Of a stretch of DNA of 64,000 nt, positions 53,439 through 61,428 are shown piece by piece. Under the pieces are notes generated by a model. It had not been told where the DNA came from, ran no database searches, and saw nothing but the letters and a program-made list of their open reading frames with translations. The DNA lies in contig NZ_KI421509.1 of the NCBI RefSeq assembly GCF_000473225.1, forward strand, positions 3,736,065 to 3,800,064. Direction: 5' to 3'. This DNA comes from Sedimentitalea nanhaiensis DSM 24252. GTDB lineage: Bacteria > Pseudomonadota > Alphaproteobacteria > Rhodobacterales > Rhodobacteraceae. The stretch's first letter is position 1; the number at the start of each line of letters is the position of its first letter. The translations under genes and the position numbers were made by a program.

Positions 53439-54950
53439 TCAGCGCCTTCCGCGCAGCATCAGCTGCAATGAGGCACGCCGCGCGGTGTCGTCGAGCCCGG
53501 CGGCGCGAAAGGCTTGCAGAGCCCGGCTGAGCTGGGTGGGATTGCCACGGGCACCGCTGTCAAAATCACGAATCGCGCGCAGCAGGGTTTCGCCCAGCCG
53601 CGGACCGTCGGGCGTTACCGGATCGGGGCCGGTCCCGGGCGAAAACCCCTCGGTGATGGCGGCGGCCGTGGCGTTGGGAGGCGGGACATCGGCAGGGCTG
53701 CCGCGTGTCAGCGCCGCCAGAAAGACGTGCATTTCGGTGTCGGTCGGCAGATGGGTGCCCGCCGCTGCATAGGCGGGCGACAGCAGCTGGATATGCCAGG
53801 CCAGTGCGCGTGCCGTAGGGTCCGTCAGCGGGACCGCCGCAAGATCATTGGCGAACAGGTCGGCAAAGGGGCTTTCCAATTCGACCTCTTGCATGGCGCG
53901 CCAGACCGCAGGCAGCGTCTTTGTGACGGCTTCGGCATTGCGGGCGCGCAGGGCGGTGTCGAACTGCTGGACGGCCTGAACCCGGTCCCAGACCCCGCCC
54001 GAGGCCGAGGGGCGGCGGTCGGTGTAGAGCCCGAGCAGTTGGTTGGGGGCCAGGGCTCCGACGCGGGCCAGCCGTTCTGCGGCTTCGATCTGGGCCTTCC
54101 AGCCCGCGATGTCGCGCAGGTCTGCGGTGGCAAAGGCACGGGGCAGCGAGGCGGTTGGCAGGCGTTCACCGATGGTTTCAAACAGGCGAAAGGTCAGCGG
54201 ATCCGGGTCGTGCGGTGCGGGCAGGGGCGGTGCGTCTTCAAAGATGTCCGGGCTGAGGAAACGGTCCAGCAGGTTCAGTTTTTGCAGCGGCAGCAGCTCC
54301 AGCGCATGGGCGGTCTCGAGTGTCAGCGCGGCGGTTTGCCAGTCGCCGCCCCTCGCATCGCAAAAGATGCGGGCGGCATAATCCGGTGCCAGATGCGGCG
54401 CGCGTGCCAGCACCGCACAGCTTTGATCTTCGGTACCGGTCAGCAGGGTGGCGTCGAACCAGCGGCGGAACAGGGCCGGGCTGCGCGTGGGGCCGGCCTG
54501 TTCGGCCAGTGCCAGTGCCGGATCGGTGGCCCCCAGTTCCAGCAGCCGGTCGATGCGCGCCAGCAACAGCGGTTCGTCGGTCGCGGCGCCGCCCGGAGGC
54601 GCGCTTTCGGATAGCAACAGCGTATAGAGAAGGGTCTGCATCGCAGCGGTGCCGCGCACGGGGACCTTTGCAATCAGATCCACCAGATCGTCGATCTCGC
54701 TGCCCTGCCAGAGGGTTACGGGCAAGCCGGTGACATCGGCAGGCACCAGCCCCACCACGTCGGGCAGGCGATCCAGCGGGCTGACGTCAACTTGCGGCTG
54801 TACGGCGGTTTCGCTGACCGGGGGTTCCAGCCGCAGATGCCCCGCGCCCGGCGGCGGATGCTCGCCGAGCCATTCGATCACCGAAAGGGGTTCTTGCGCC
54901 GTGGCCGCCAACGGCAGCGACAAGGCGATCAGTGCCGCCCTAATTTGCAT
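53439..54950 (-). CDS. Secreted protein of unknown function
   Basis: A 503-residue protein with a signal peptide (MQIRAALIALSLPLAATA, cut before QEPL). The rest is rich in Ala, Leu and Asp and predicted helical, with repeat-like alpha stretches (LLARIDRLLELGATDPALALAEQAG) that recall TPR/SEL1-type solenoids without a clear consensus. No family is named. Its start overlaps the end of the 50-residue membrane-protein gene by 11 bp, and it ends 2 bp before xerD, so the order small protein-secreted protein-xerD is one operon divergent from aroK. It is probably periplasmic. Confidence 0.8.
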   Translation of the reverse strand: MQIRAALIALSLPLAATAQEPLSVIEWLGEHPPPGAGHLRLEPPVSETAVQPQVDVSPLDRLPDVVGLVPADVTGLPVTLWQGSEIDDLVDLIAKVPVRGTAAMQTLLYTLLLSESAPPGGAATDEPLLLARIDRLLELGATDPALALAEQAGPTRSPALFRRWFDATLLTGTEDQSCAVLARAPHLAPDYAARIFCDARGGDWQTAALTLETAHALELLPLQKLNLLDRFLSPDIFEDAPPLPAPHDPDPLTFRLFETIGERLPTASLPRAFATADLRDIAGWKAQIEAAERLARVGALAPNQLLGLYTDRRPSASGGVWDRVQAVQQFDTALRARNAEAVTKTLPAVWRAMQEVELESPFADLFANDLAAVPLTDPTARALAWHIQLLSPAYAAAGTHLPTDTEMHVFLAALTRGSPADVPPPNATAAAITEGFSPGTGPDPVTPDGPRLGETLLRAIRDFDSGARGNPTQLSRALQAFRAAGLDDTARRASLQLMLRGRR

Positions 54951-55092
54951 CCAGCGTCACCGGCACCCGGATCTCGCTTTGCGGTGCCGTGAAGTCCGAA
55001 CCGAACCACGGGCCCAGATAGGCATAGCCAACCACGCCGATGAAGGCCAGGCATAGAAGGTAAAACAATAGTTTGATCAGTTTGCCCATCAT
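54940..55092 (-). CDS. 50-residue single-pass membrane protein
   Basis: A short gene starting MMGKLIKLLFYLLCLAFIGV with one membrane helix (residues 5-27), then GPWFGSDFTAPQSEIRVPVTLDAN. The two adjacent ATGs (55092, 55089) make the exact start uncertain. The stop codon lies inside the start region of the secreted-protein gene (11-bp overlap), indicating coupling. Codon use is typical for the neighbours. It may insert next to, or help export, the downstream protein; function unknown. The 77-bp divergent gap to aroK would hold both promoters. Confidence 0.75.
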   Translation of the reverse strand: MMGKLIKLLFYLLCLAFIGVVGYAYLGPWFGSDFTAPQSEIRVPVTLDAN

Positions 55093-55169
55093 TTTTTAGC
55101 TGCCCCGCTTTGGTGTTTTGCCTAAGTTATATATGGCCTTTTCCGCAAGATCACGTCATTCAGGAAAAA

Positions 55170-55760
55170 ATGAGCGAAATTGAGCACAGCAGCAATAATT
55201 TGCCGTCCCTGCGCCCCTCCGGGCGGTTGAAAAAGACCGTTGTCATGGTTGGCATGATGGGCGCGGGCAAGACGGCGGTGGGGCGTGCCCTGGCGGCGCG
55301 GCTGCTGGTGCCATTTCTGGACAGCGATGCCGAGATCGAGCGCGCGGCCAACATGACTGTGCCCGAGATATTCCAACGCGATGGCGAGTCGTTCTTTCGG
55401 CAGAAGGAAAGCCAGGTCATTGCCCGTCTGCTGGACCAGCGATGCGGGGTTCTGTCCACCGGCGGCGGGGCGTTCCTGGCCGAGGCGAACCGTCGGATGA
55501 TCACGCAACGCGGTGTGTCTGTCTGGTTGGATGCGGATTTGGGCGTGTTGTGGAACCGGGTGCGGCACAAGGATACCCGCCCGTTGCTGCGCACATCCGA
55601 TCCCAAAGCGACATTGGGCGAGATTTTTCGCGCGCGCGTGCCGATCTATGCACAGGCCGACCTATCGGTTGTGTCCGATGGGCAGGCCTCGATCGAAGAC
55701 ATGGTGGATCGCGTGGTCAGGGTTCTGGCGACGCGTCCGGACGTATTGGAGCCGTACTGA
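55170..55760 (+). CDS. aroK: Shikimate kinase
   Basis: A 196-residue P-loop kinase phosphorylating shikimate in aromatic amino-acid synthesis. Marks: Walker A GMMGAGKTAVGRALA (about 29-43), DSDAEIERAAN (shikimate Asp), FRQKESQVI, STGGGAFL, and the lid RPLLRT. Start at 55170 follows CAGGAAAA; the N-terminal extension of about 20 residues before the P-loop is common in alphaproteobacteria. It is directly followed by aroB with no gap. Confidence 0.95.
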   Translation: MSEIEHSSNNLPSLRPSGRLKKTVVMVGMMGAGKTAVGRALAARLLVPFLDSDAEIERAANMTVPEIFQRDGESFFRQKESQVIARLLDQRCGVLSTGGGAFLAEANRRMITQRGVSVWLDADLGVLWNRVRHKDTRPLLRTSDPKATLGEIFRARVPIYAQADLSVVSDGQASIEDMVDRVVRVLATRPDVLEPY

Positions 55761-56879
55761 ATGCAACAGACCGTTCATGTCCCGTTGGGCGCGCGCGCCT
55801 ATGACGTGGTGATCGGCCCGGGCCTGATGGCAGGGGCGGGCACGCGGATGGCCCCCCTGTTACGTCGTCCCAAGGTGGCGGTGGTGACCGATGAAACCGT
55901 TGCGGCGTTGCACCTGCCGGCGCTGCGCAACGGGTTGGCCGCCGCTGGGATCAAGGTGGACGCGCTGGCCTTGCCGCCGGGCGAGGCGACCAAGGGCTGG
56001 CCGCAGTTCACCCGCACCGTCGAATGGCTGCTGGCGGCCAAGGTCGAGCGCAACGACATCGTGGTCGCGCTGGGGGGCGGGGTGATCGGCGATCTGGCCG
56101 GGTTTGCAGCCGCCGTGCTGCGTCGCGGCGTGCGGTTCGTGCAAATCCCGACCTCGCTGTTGGCGCAGGTGGACAGTTCGGTGGGGGGCAAGACCGGGAT
56201 CAACGCGCCGCAGGGCAAGAACCTGATCGGGGCGTTTCATCAGCCGAGCCTGGTGCTGGCGGATACGGCGGTGCTGGGCACACTTGCGCCGCGCGATTTT
56301 CTGGCCGGGTACGGTGAGGTGGTGAAATACGGGCTGTTGGGGGATGCCGGGTTTTTCGACTGGCTGGAATCCAATGGCCCGGCGCTGGCAGCGGGCGATA
56401 TGGCTGCGCGGGTGCAGGCGGTGACGCGCTCGGTTCAGATGAAGGCCGATATCGTGGCGCGCGACGAGACCGAACAGGGCGACCGGGCGTTGCTGAACCT
56501 GGGGCATACGTTCTGTCACGCGCTCGAGGCGGCGACGGGCTATGGTGACCGGCTGCTGCACGGTGAAGGTGTGGCAATCGGCTGTGCGCTGGCGTTCGAA
56601 CTGTCGGCGCGGCTGGGCCTGTGCAGTCAGGAATGCCCCAGTCGGGTGCGCGCCCATCTGCGGGCCATGGGGATGAAGACCGACCTGTCCGATATCGCGG
56701 GAGACCTGCCGGGTGCAGCGGCTTTGCTGGATCTGATGGGGCAGGACAAAAAGGTGGTGGACGGTCAGCTGCGGTTTGTCCTGGCACGCGATATCGGGCA
56801 GGCGTTTGTGACCGCCGATGTGCCGGGAGACAGGGTTCTGGAACTGCTGCAAGACGGGTTGCGGACGCGGGCGGCTTGA
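55761..56879 (+). CDS. aroB: 3-Dehydroquinate synthase
   Basis: A 372-residue NAD- and metal-dependent enzyme for the second shikimate-pathway step. It shows VALGGGVIGDLAGFAAAVLRRGVRF, QIPTSLLAQVDSSVGGKTGIN, GKNLIGAFHQP and the metal-binding LNLGHTFCHALEAATGYG. Its ATG immediately follows the aroK stop. This gene is the last one of the conserved core block; the DNA beyond it is island-like. Confidence 0.96.
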   Translation: MQQTVHVPLGARAYDVVIGPGLMAGAGTRMAPLLRRPKVAVVTDETVAALHLPALRNGLAAAGIKVDALALPPGEATKGWPQFTRTVEWLLAAKVERNDIVVALGGGVIGDLAGFAAAVLRRGVRFVQIPTSLLAQVDSSVGGKTGINAPQGKNLIGAFHQPSLVLADTAVLGTLAPRDFLAGYGEVVKYGLLGDAGFFDWLESNGPALAAGDMAARVQAVTRSVQMKADIVARDETEQGDRALLNLGHTFCHALEAATGYGDRLLHGEGVAIGCALAFELSARLGLCSQECPSRVRAHLRAMGMKTDLSDIAGDLPGAAALLDLMGQDKKVVDGQLRFVLARDIGQAFVTADVPGDRVLELLQDGLRTRAA

Positions 56880-57475
56880 CCGTCAGCCGCAATTCGCGAA
56901 GATATTGGATTGAACAAATCCCTTTCTTGGCCTGAAGGTAGCCGAGGTTTTGCGCGGCGTTCCGCTCCTCAAGCAACCGCCGGGTATTCCAGCGAAGGTG
57001 CTCGCTTCCCTTGCGACATTGTGGTGTCGGCCAGACATTCGATCATCATGCGGATGTTCTTTGGTCCAGGTGTTCGGCGTCAATATCCCGACCCCAAAAT
57101 TGAGCGAGCCATGCGATCGCGTCAGCTGTTGGATGGTTGCTATTCGCGCGGCCACCGCGAAACGCGTCGGGTCTTTCGCTGCCCTCTCGTGTCTCTTTCC
57201 GGCTGTGAACCGGCGTGCATGTTTGGATGCCCCCTTCAATGCAAGGATTCTCTGACTTTCTGAGCGTGTGATCGGGTGCGGTCATGTTTCAGGCCTCTCT
57301 GGTGCGGCCATGACATGCCGCGGGCCGGTATGGTGATGCGCGGATCGGAGGCCTCATCAAAATTCCGAGCTCGAGCTCGTTGCACGCCACAGGCTTCCCC
57401 GTTCCGGATCTAGTCGATCATTTGCCCATACAGATCGTCGTCCTCCTCACATCGCCGACACTCCGGCAGTCTTGG
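56880..57475. other. Gene-poor border between core genome and IS-rich island
   Basis: Nothing convincing is encoded in these 596 bases. A 79-codon minus-strand frame (57046-57285) starts MTAPDHTLRKSENP after a weak binding site, but has no recognisable family and may be a fragment. The sequence directly following aroB has a weak GCGGCT/AGCCGC stem. GAGCTCGAGCTC near 57370 lies on the flank of the IS110 element. Confidence 0.4.
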
Positions 57476-58501
57476 TCAGCAAACCGCGCCAGCCGGATCT
57501 CGGTATTCTTCATTTCGAACAAGCATGGCCCAGACCATTCGAGCCATCTTGTTGGCCAGGGCGATGGCGACCAGCATTCGTGGTTTACGAGCCAGCATTC
57601 GAGAAAGCCACGAACCTGGCCGACCTCCATCTCGGCCCCGCCAATGCACGACGGACATGGCGCCCACGATCAGCAAGCGCCTGATGTCGCGCTGGCCCAT
57701 CTTCGACGTGCGGCCAAGTTTCTGCTTTCCGCCGCTTGAGTGCTGCCGGGGAACAAGACCGAGCCAGGCCGAGAAATCGCGAGCCCGGCGGAACTCGCGC
57801 AAGTCGGGCGCGAAGGTTGTGATCGCCATGGCGCAAATCGGTCCAACCCCCGGCATCGTCTGAAGCTTGCGCGCGACATCGCTTTCCTTCGCCGCAGCCG
57901 CAATGCGGGTGTTCAGATTGTCGATTTCGGCGCTTAGTCCGGCGATCCGGTCGAGGTAGAGCCGCGCCATGTCTCTGACAAGGCCTGGAAGGCTTTTATC
58001 TTCTTCGATGCGCACGGCGAGGTGATGGACATTGCCGATACCTTTTCCCAGAACGATACCATGTTCGGCAAGGTGCCCCCGGAGTGCATTCACCAACTGG
58101 GTGCGCTGTCCGACAAGCAGATCGCGGGTGCGGAAGAGCATTGCCTGCGCTTGCTGTTCGGCAGTTTTCACCGTGACACCGCGCATCGTCGGGCGCTGCG
58201 CGGCCTCGGCGATAGCCTCGGCATCAGCCGCATCGTTCTTTTGGCGTTTTACGAAGGGCTTCACATAGATTGGCGGAATAAGCCGAACCTCATGGCCGTG
58301 CCGTGTCAGTTCCCGGCCCCAGTAATGTGCGGTCCCGCAGGCCTCCATTGCCACGACGCACTGCGGCAAACCCGCCATAAACTTCAGAAACTGCGGCCGT
58401 GATAACTTCTTGCGAAACAGGACCCTCCCATCCGCCGCAGCTCCGTGAACCTGGAAGACCTGTTTTGCCAGATCAACGCCAACGATGCTAACCTCATCCA
58501 T
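57476..58501 (-). CDS. IS110 family transposase
   Basis: A 341-residue DEDD transposase. The RuvC-like N-terminal domain begins SIVGVDLAKQVFQVHG with the first Asp, then VAMEACGTAHYW with the Glu, and DAADAEAIAEAA with further Asp residues. The C-terminal transposase_20 domain has MPGVGPICAMAITTF and the serine-containing FSAWLGLVPRQHSSGGKQKLG. AGGAGGC lies ahead of the ATG at 58501. Element ends could not be set because IS110 elements lack clear inverted repeats; the 58502-58769 stretch on the right holds no gene and may include its end and the bridge-RNA region. Confidence 0.93.
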   Translation of the reverse strand: MDEVSIVGVDLAKQVFQVHGAAADGRVLFRKKLSRPQFLKFMAGLPQCVVAMEACGTAHYWGRELTRHGHEVRLIPPIYVKPFVKRQKNDAADAEAIAEAAQRPTMRGVTVKTAEQQAQAMLFRTRDLLVGQRTQLVNALRGHLAEHGIVLGKGIGNVHHLAVRIEEDKSLPGLVRDMARLYLDRIAGLSAEIDNLNTRIAAAAKESDVARKLQTMPGVGPICAMAITTFAPDLREFRRARDFSAWLGLVPRQHSSGGKQKLGRTSKMGQRDIRRLLIVGAMSVVHWRGRDGGRPGSWLSRMLARKPRMLVAIALANKMARMVWAMLVRNEEYRDPAGAVC

Positions 58502-58769
58502 GGATGCCTCCTCTTTCTATGGTGACTTCAACATCACCATCTTGGCACATTGCGATGCCGTCGGGTGGGGGCATCCACTCCATCAAAATTGACCCACCTG
58601 TTTTCGTTAACATCCGCGTAAAAAGTGCGGAGGAAAAAGCGGGTGAAATTGATGGAAAGCGTGTCGAAGATCCCACGATGGGTATTGGTTGAACATCGCC
58701 TGCAAGTTGCGTGATGAAGCGACGGTCGGCTTTCTGATTGCCGAATTCGATATTGAATAGGGGTCATGA

Positions 58770-59266
58770 ATTCTGGACCCGGTTCAGGCTTGGCAGGCTC
58801 TGTCCGCTGAATATGACCGTTTGAATGTCCCGGCTAAGGATCGCCGCGAGTTTGGCGAGCTATACACCCGCAAAAAATTCCCCGGCGTGAAAGGCTCTCG
58901 CCGCACGACACGGGCGTTCCGTCAGCACTATGACCCGATGCCCCTAGACGAGGCACAAAACCGGCTGGCTGACGCGATGCGCCGCGCTATCGGGGATCGT
59001 GACAGGCCGCGACTGACTGGAATACGGATCACGGCAGGTGGCGGCAAATCAACGGCGGCGCTGCGCCAGCTTGGCGTTGAAAAACGGTATATGGATAAAA
59101 TCGGTTTCATGTTCATGGCCGACTACTATGTGCCGACACATCGGCTGGGCGACGAACTGGCCGCAAAGGCACAGGCCGAAGGTCTTGATGCCGTCGTCGA
59201 GAAGGAGGCTTACAACTCGATGCGAGGCGGGCCTTCGCGTCCAAGGGCCAATCTGTCTGTTGGATA
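58770..59266 (+). pseudogene. Fragment of a P-loop element protein
   Basis: An open frame with both ends missing. It enters from DPVQAWQALSAEYDRLNVPAK with an in-frame stop just upstream and no start codon before the conserved-looking part. A Walker A-like GIRITAGGGKSTAALRQLG lies about 100 residues in, followed by FMFMADYYVPTHRLGDEL. It ends abruptly with NLSVG, apparently at a junction. The pattern suits the primase/helicase-type P-loop proteins of integrative elements, possibly the same broad family as the relic at 5.6 kb but a different segment. An internal TTG at 58821 could start translation but would lack the N-terminus. Confidence 0.55.
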
Positions 59267-59465
59267 GAAATCAAGTCTGCCTCCAAGGCATCGGTTGATG
59301 GAGGCATGTTTCATAAGTGCCGGTCAGGTGACCGGGTCAACCGGAATTGTTTGGAGTAAGGCTACGCAGGTGACTTCTGGAAAGACACCTAGTTATCTAC
59401 TATAGGTGGTGGGGTGCAGAAGATATTTGAGCAAATATTGCGGTTGAGGCAGCGAGTAGGGACGA

Positions 59466-60000
59466 ATGGAAGCAGGTCTTGTAGTTGAAAAAATCGAGTT
59501 CGCAGATGGAAGCGAACTGCCCCTTAAACCCGGATCGGTCACGATTGTTACCGGCCCCAATAACTCGGGCAAGAGTACTTTCCTACGAGATATCGACAAG
59601 CACTTTGGCTCGGGCCGAGGAAAGAAGGGCTATACAGGTTGGATCGCCCGGAAAGTTGAATCAAAGCTGCTTGGAACGCCGAAAGAATTCTTGGATCGAT
59701 TTCATGAAACTGAAGCGTATGATGCTGAGGAAGATCGGTTCAAGTTTGAGAAGGGTTACAGTGGCGGCAGTTACAAGACCTCTACTTTAAGGAGTGCTGT
59801 TGCGAAGGGCAGACTTCCAAATAGCGTGGAGGCGTCCTTTAGAAAGTTCTTGCCTGCACACGAGCGACTTCACGGCACCGGTTACAACAACACAATCGAT
59901 ACCGCGATAAATCAGATTTTCTCCAACGAAGCGCGCGAGATCGCACTCAGCGACATCTTCAAACGGTCTTTCGGTATTGACCTGATCCTAGACAGGACTC
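59466..60000 (+). pseudogene. AAA ATPase N-terminal fragment cut by an IS3 element
   Basis: About 178 residues of an SMC/OLD-like AAA ATPase. It starts MEAGLVVEKIEFADGSELPL and has Walker A VTIVTGPNNSGKSTFLRDI at about residues 24-42. The usual helical insertion and Walker B would come later; instead the frame hits the left end of an IS3-family element at 60001 and stops two codons on. No continuation is found to the right of the element. ATPases of this shape occur in several anti-phage systems (paired with nucleases or effectors), but the missing part prevents assignment. The DNA is more AT-rich than the core. Confidence 0.7.
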
Positions 60001-60065
60001 TGACCTGAGACCTTAAACCTCCTCCACTTTTGAGTAGGATCTGTCCCAAGCATTGGAGACGGAAT

Positions 60066-60332
60066 ATGAAGAAGTCACGATTTTCAGAAGAGCAGATCAT
60101 CGGGATGATCAAAGAGCAGGAGGGCGGTGTCCCAACGGCTGAGGTATGCCGCAAGCATGGCATCAGCACAGCGTCGTTCTACAAATACAAATCGAAGTTC
60201 GGCGGAATGGACGTGTCCGATGCCCGCAAGCTGAAGGCGCTTGAGGATGAGAACGGCAAGCTGAAGAAGCTGCTGGCAGAACAGATGCTGGATAACGCCA
60301 TGCTGAAGGATGTGAACTCAAAAAAATGGTGA
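60066..60332 (+). CDS. IS3-family transposase OrfA
   Basis: An 88-residue helix-turn-helix protein ([20 protein letters not shown], then [21 protein letters not shown]) with a C-terminal leucine-zipper-like helix ([19 protein letters not shown]). It binds the element ends. A run of seven A at 60320-60326 near its stop is the expected -1 slippage site to make the OrfAB transposase. Confidence 0.92.
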   Translation: MKKSRFSEEQIIGMIKEQEGGVPTAEVCRKHGISTASFYKYKSKFGGMDVSDARKLKALEDENGKLKKLLAEQMLDNAMLKDVNSKKW

Positions 60333-61165
60333 CGCCCGCGGCAAAGCGGAAAGCGGTGGTTCATCTTTGTGATCAGCACGGGGTGAGCCAGCGGCGGGCG
60401 TGCGATGTGTTGGACGTGGATCGGTCGAGTGTGCGGTATCGCAGCATCCGACCAGATGATGCTGACCTGCGCAAAGCCATGAAGGATGTGGCTGCTGAAC
60501 GTCGGCGCTTCGGTTACAGGCGCATACACATCATGCTGGAGCGTCAAGGCATCTACATGAACCAGAAGAAGCTGCGGCGTTTGTATCGCGAAGAAGGGCT
60601 CCAGGTGCGTAAGCGTGGTGGCCGGAAACGCGCCCTGGACACGCGCCGCCCGATGATCGTGCCAGAGACCATCAATGAGCGTTGGAGCCTGGATTTCGTT
60701 TCGGACGCGTTCACAGATGGACGCAGGTTCCGCGTTCGGGCGATGGTAGATGATTTTAGCCGTGAATGTTTGGCTCTTGTTCCGGATACATCGCTGTCGG
60801 GCGCGCGGCTGACGCGTGAATTGGACGCTATCATTCAGGTGCGCGGAATGCCGAAGACAATTGTCAGCGACAACGGGACCGAAATGACCAGTTCAGCGGT
60901 TTTGAAATGGTGCCAGAAAACAAAGATCGACTGGCATTACATCGCTCCAGGAAAGCCAACACAGAACGCTTTCATCGAGAGTTTCAACGGCAGTTTCCGC
61001 GATGAGTGCTTGAACGAGACGCTGTTCTCGTCCCTCGCAGACGCCAGATCAGAGATCAAAAAATGGAAGGAGGATTACAACCGAAACCGGCCGCATTCGT
61101 CGCTGGCAAATCTCACGCCGAACGAGTTCGCAGACAAAATGACGTTGCAAAAGCAGGCCGCATGA
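60326..61165 (+). CDS. IS3-family transposase OrfB
   Basis: A 279-residue integrase-core protein in the -1 frame relative to OrfA. It has an HTH_21 region ([20 protein letters not shown]) and the DDE catalytic residues in [23 protein letters not shown] and [15 protein letters not shown], with a typical C-terminal [14 protein letters not shown]. It appears intact and is normally made as a fusion with OrfA by frameshifting. Confidence 0.94.
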   Translation: MVTPAAKRKAVVHLCDQHGVSQRRACDVLDVDRSSVRYRSIRPDDADLRKAMKDVAAERRRFGYRRIHIMLERQGIYMNQKKLRRLYREEGLQVRKRGGRKRALDTRRPMIVPETINERWSLDFVSDAFTDGRRFRVRAMVDDFSRECLALVPDTSLSGARLTRELDAIIQVRGMPKTIVSDNGTEMTSSAVLKWCQKTKIDWHYIAPGKPTQNAFIESFNGSFRDECLNETLFSSLADARSEIKKWKEDYNRNRPHSSLANLTPNEFADKMTLQKQAA

Positions 61166-61428
61166 GGCCAGAAAACAAAACCCGGATTCTCCCAAAGGCT
61201 GGAGGAGAGATGGGTCTCAGGTCACGTGGATTTTACAGTTTTTGTCAAGAATCCACCCCGGGCAAGAGATCGAACGCCGTAACTAGCTGTTATATCCTAG
61301 ATATTCTCTGAGGATTTGCCGAGGTGGATTCCCCGGTGAGATCCAGTTTCGCTAGCGAAATGCCGCGCCAAGCCCCCCCCGTATAGGTATGGGGCCCGGG
61401 AGGAACCATTGAGACGGGGTATGACCCT

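Larger units (their letters stand above)
60001..61224 (+). mobile_element. IS3-family element (IS407-like group), 1224 bp
   Basis: The ends TGACCTGAGACC at 60001 and GGTCTCAGGTCA ending at 61224 are inverted copies, extended by CCTCC/GGAGG further in. Two overlapping genes, orfA and orfB, fill it. Flanking bases are ACTC on the left and CGTG on the right, so there is no direct repeat of 3-4 bp; this suggests that a deletion or recombination took place at the element after insertion. Confidence 0.9.

Noticed and set aside
57046..57285. 79-codon minus-strand gene
   Set aside because: Weak start signal, no family, location at an island border; reported only within the gap description.
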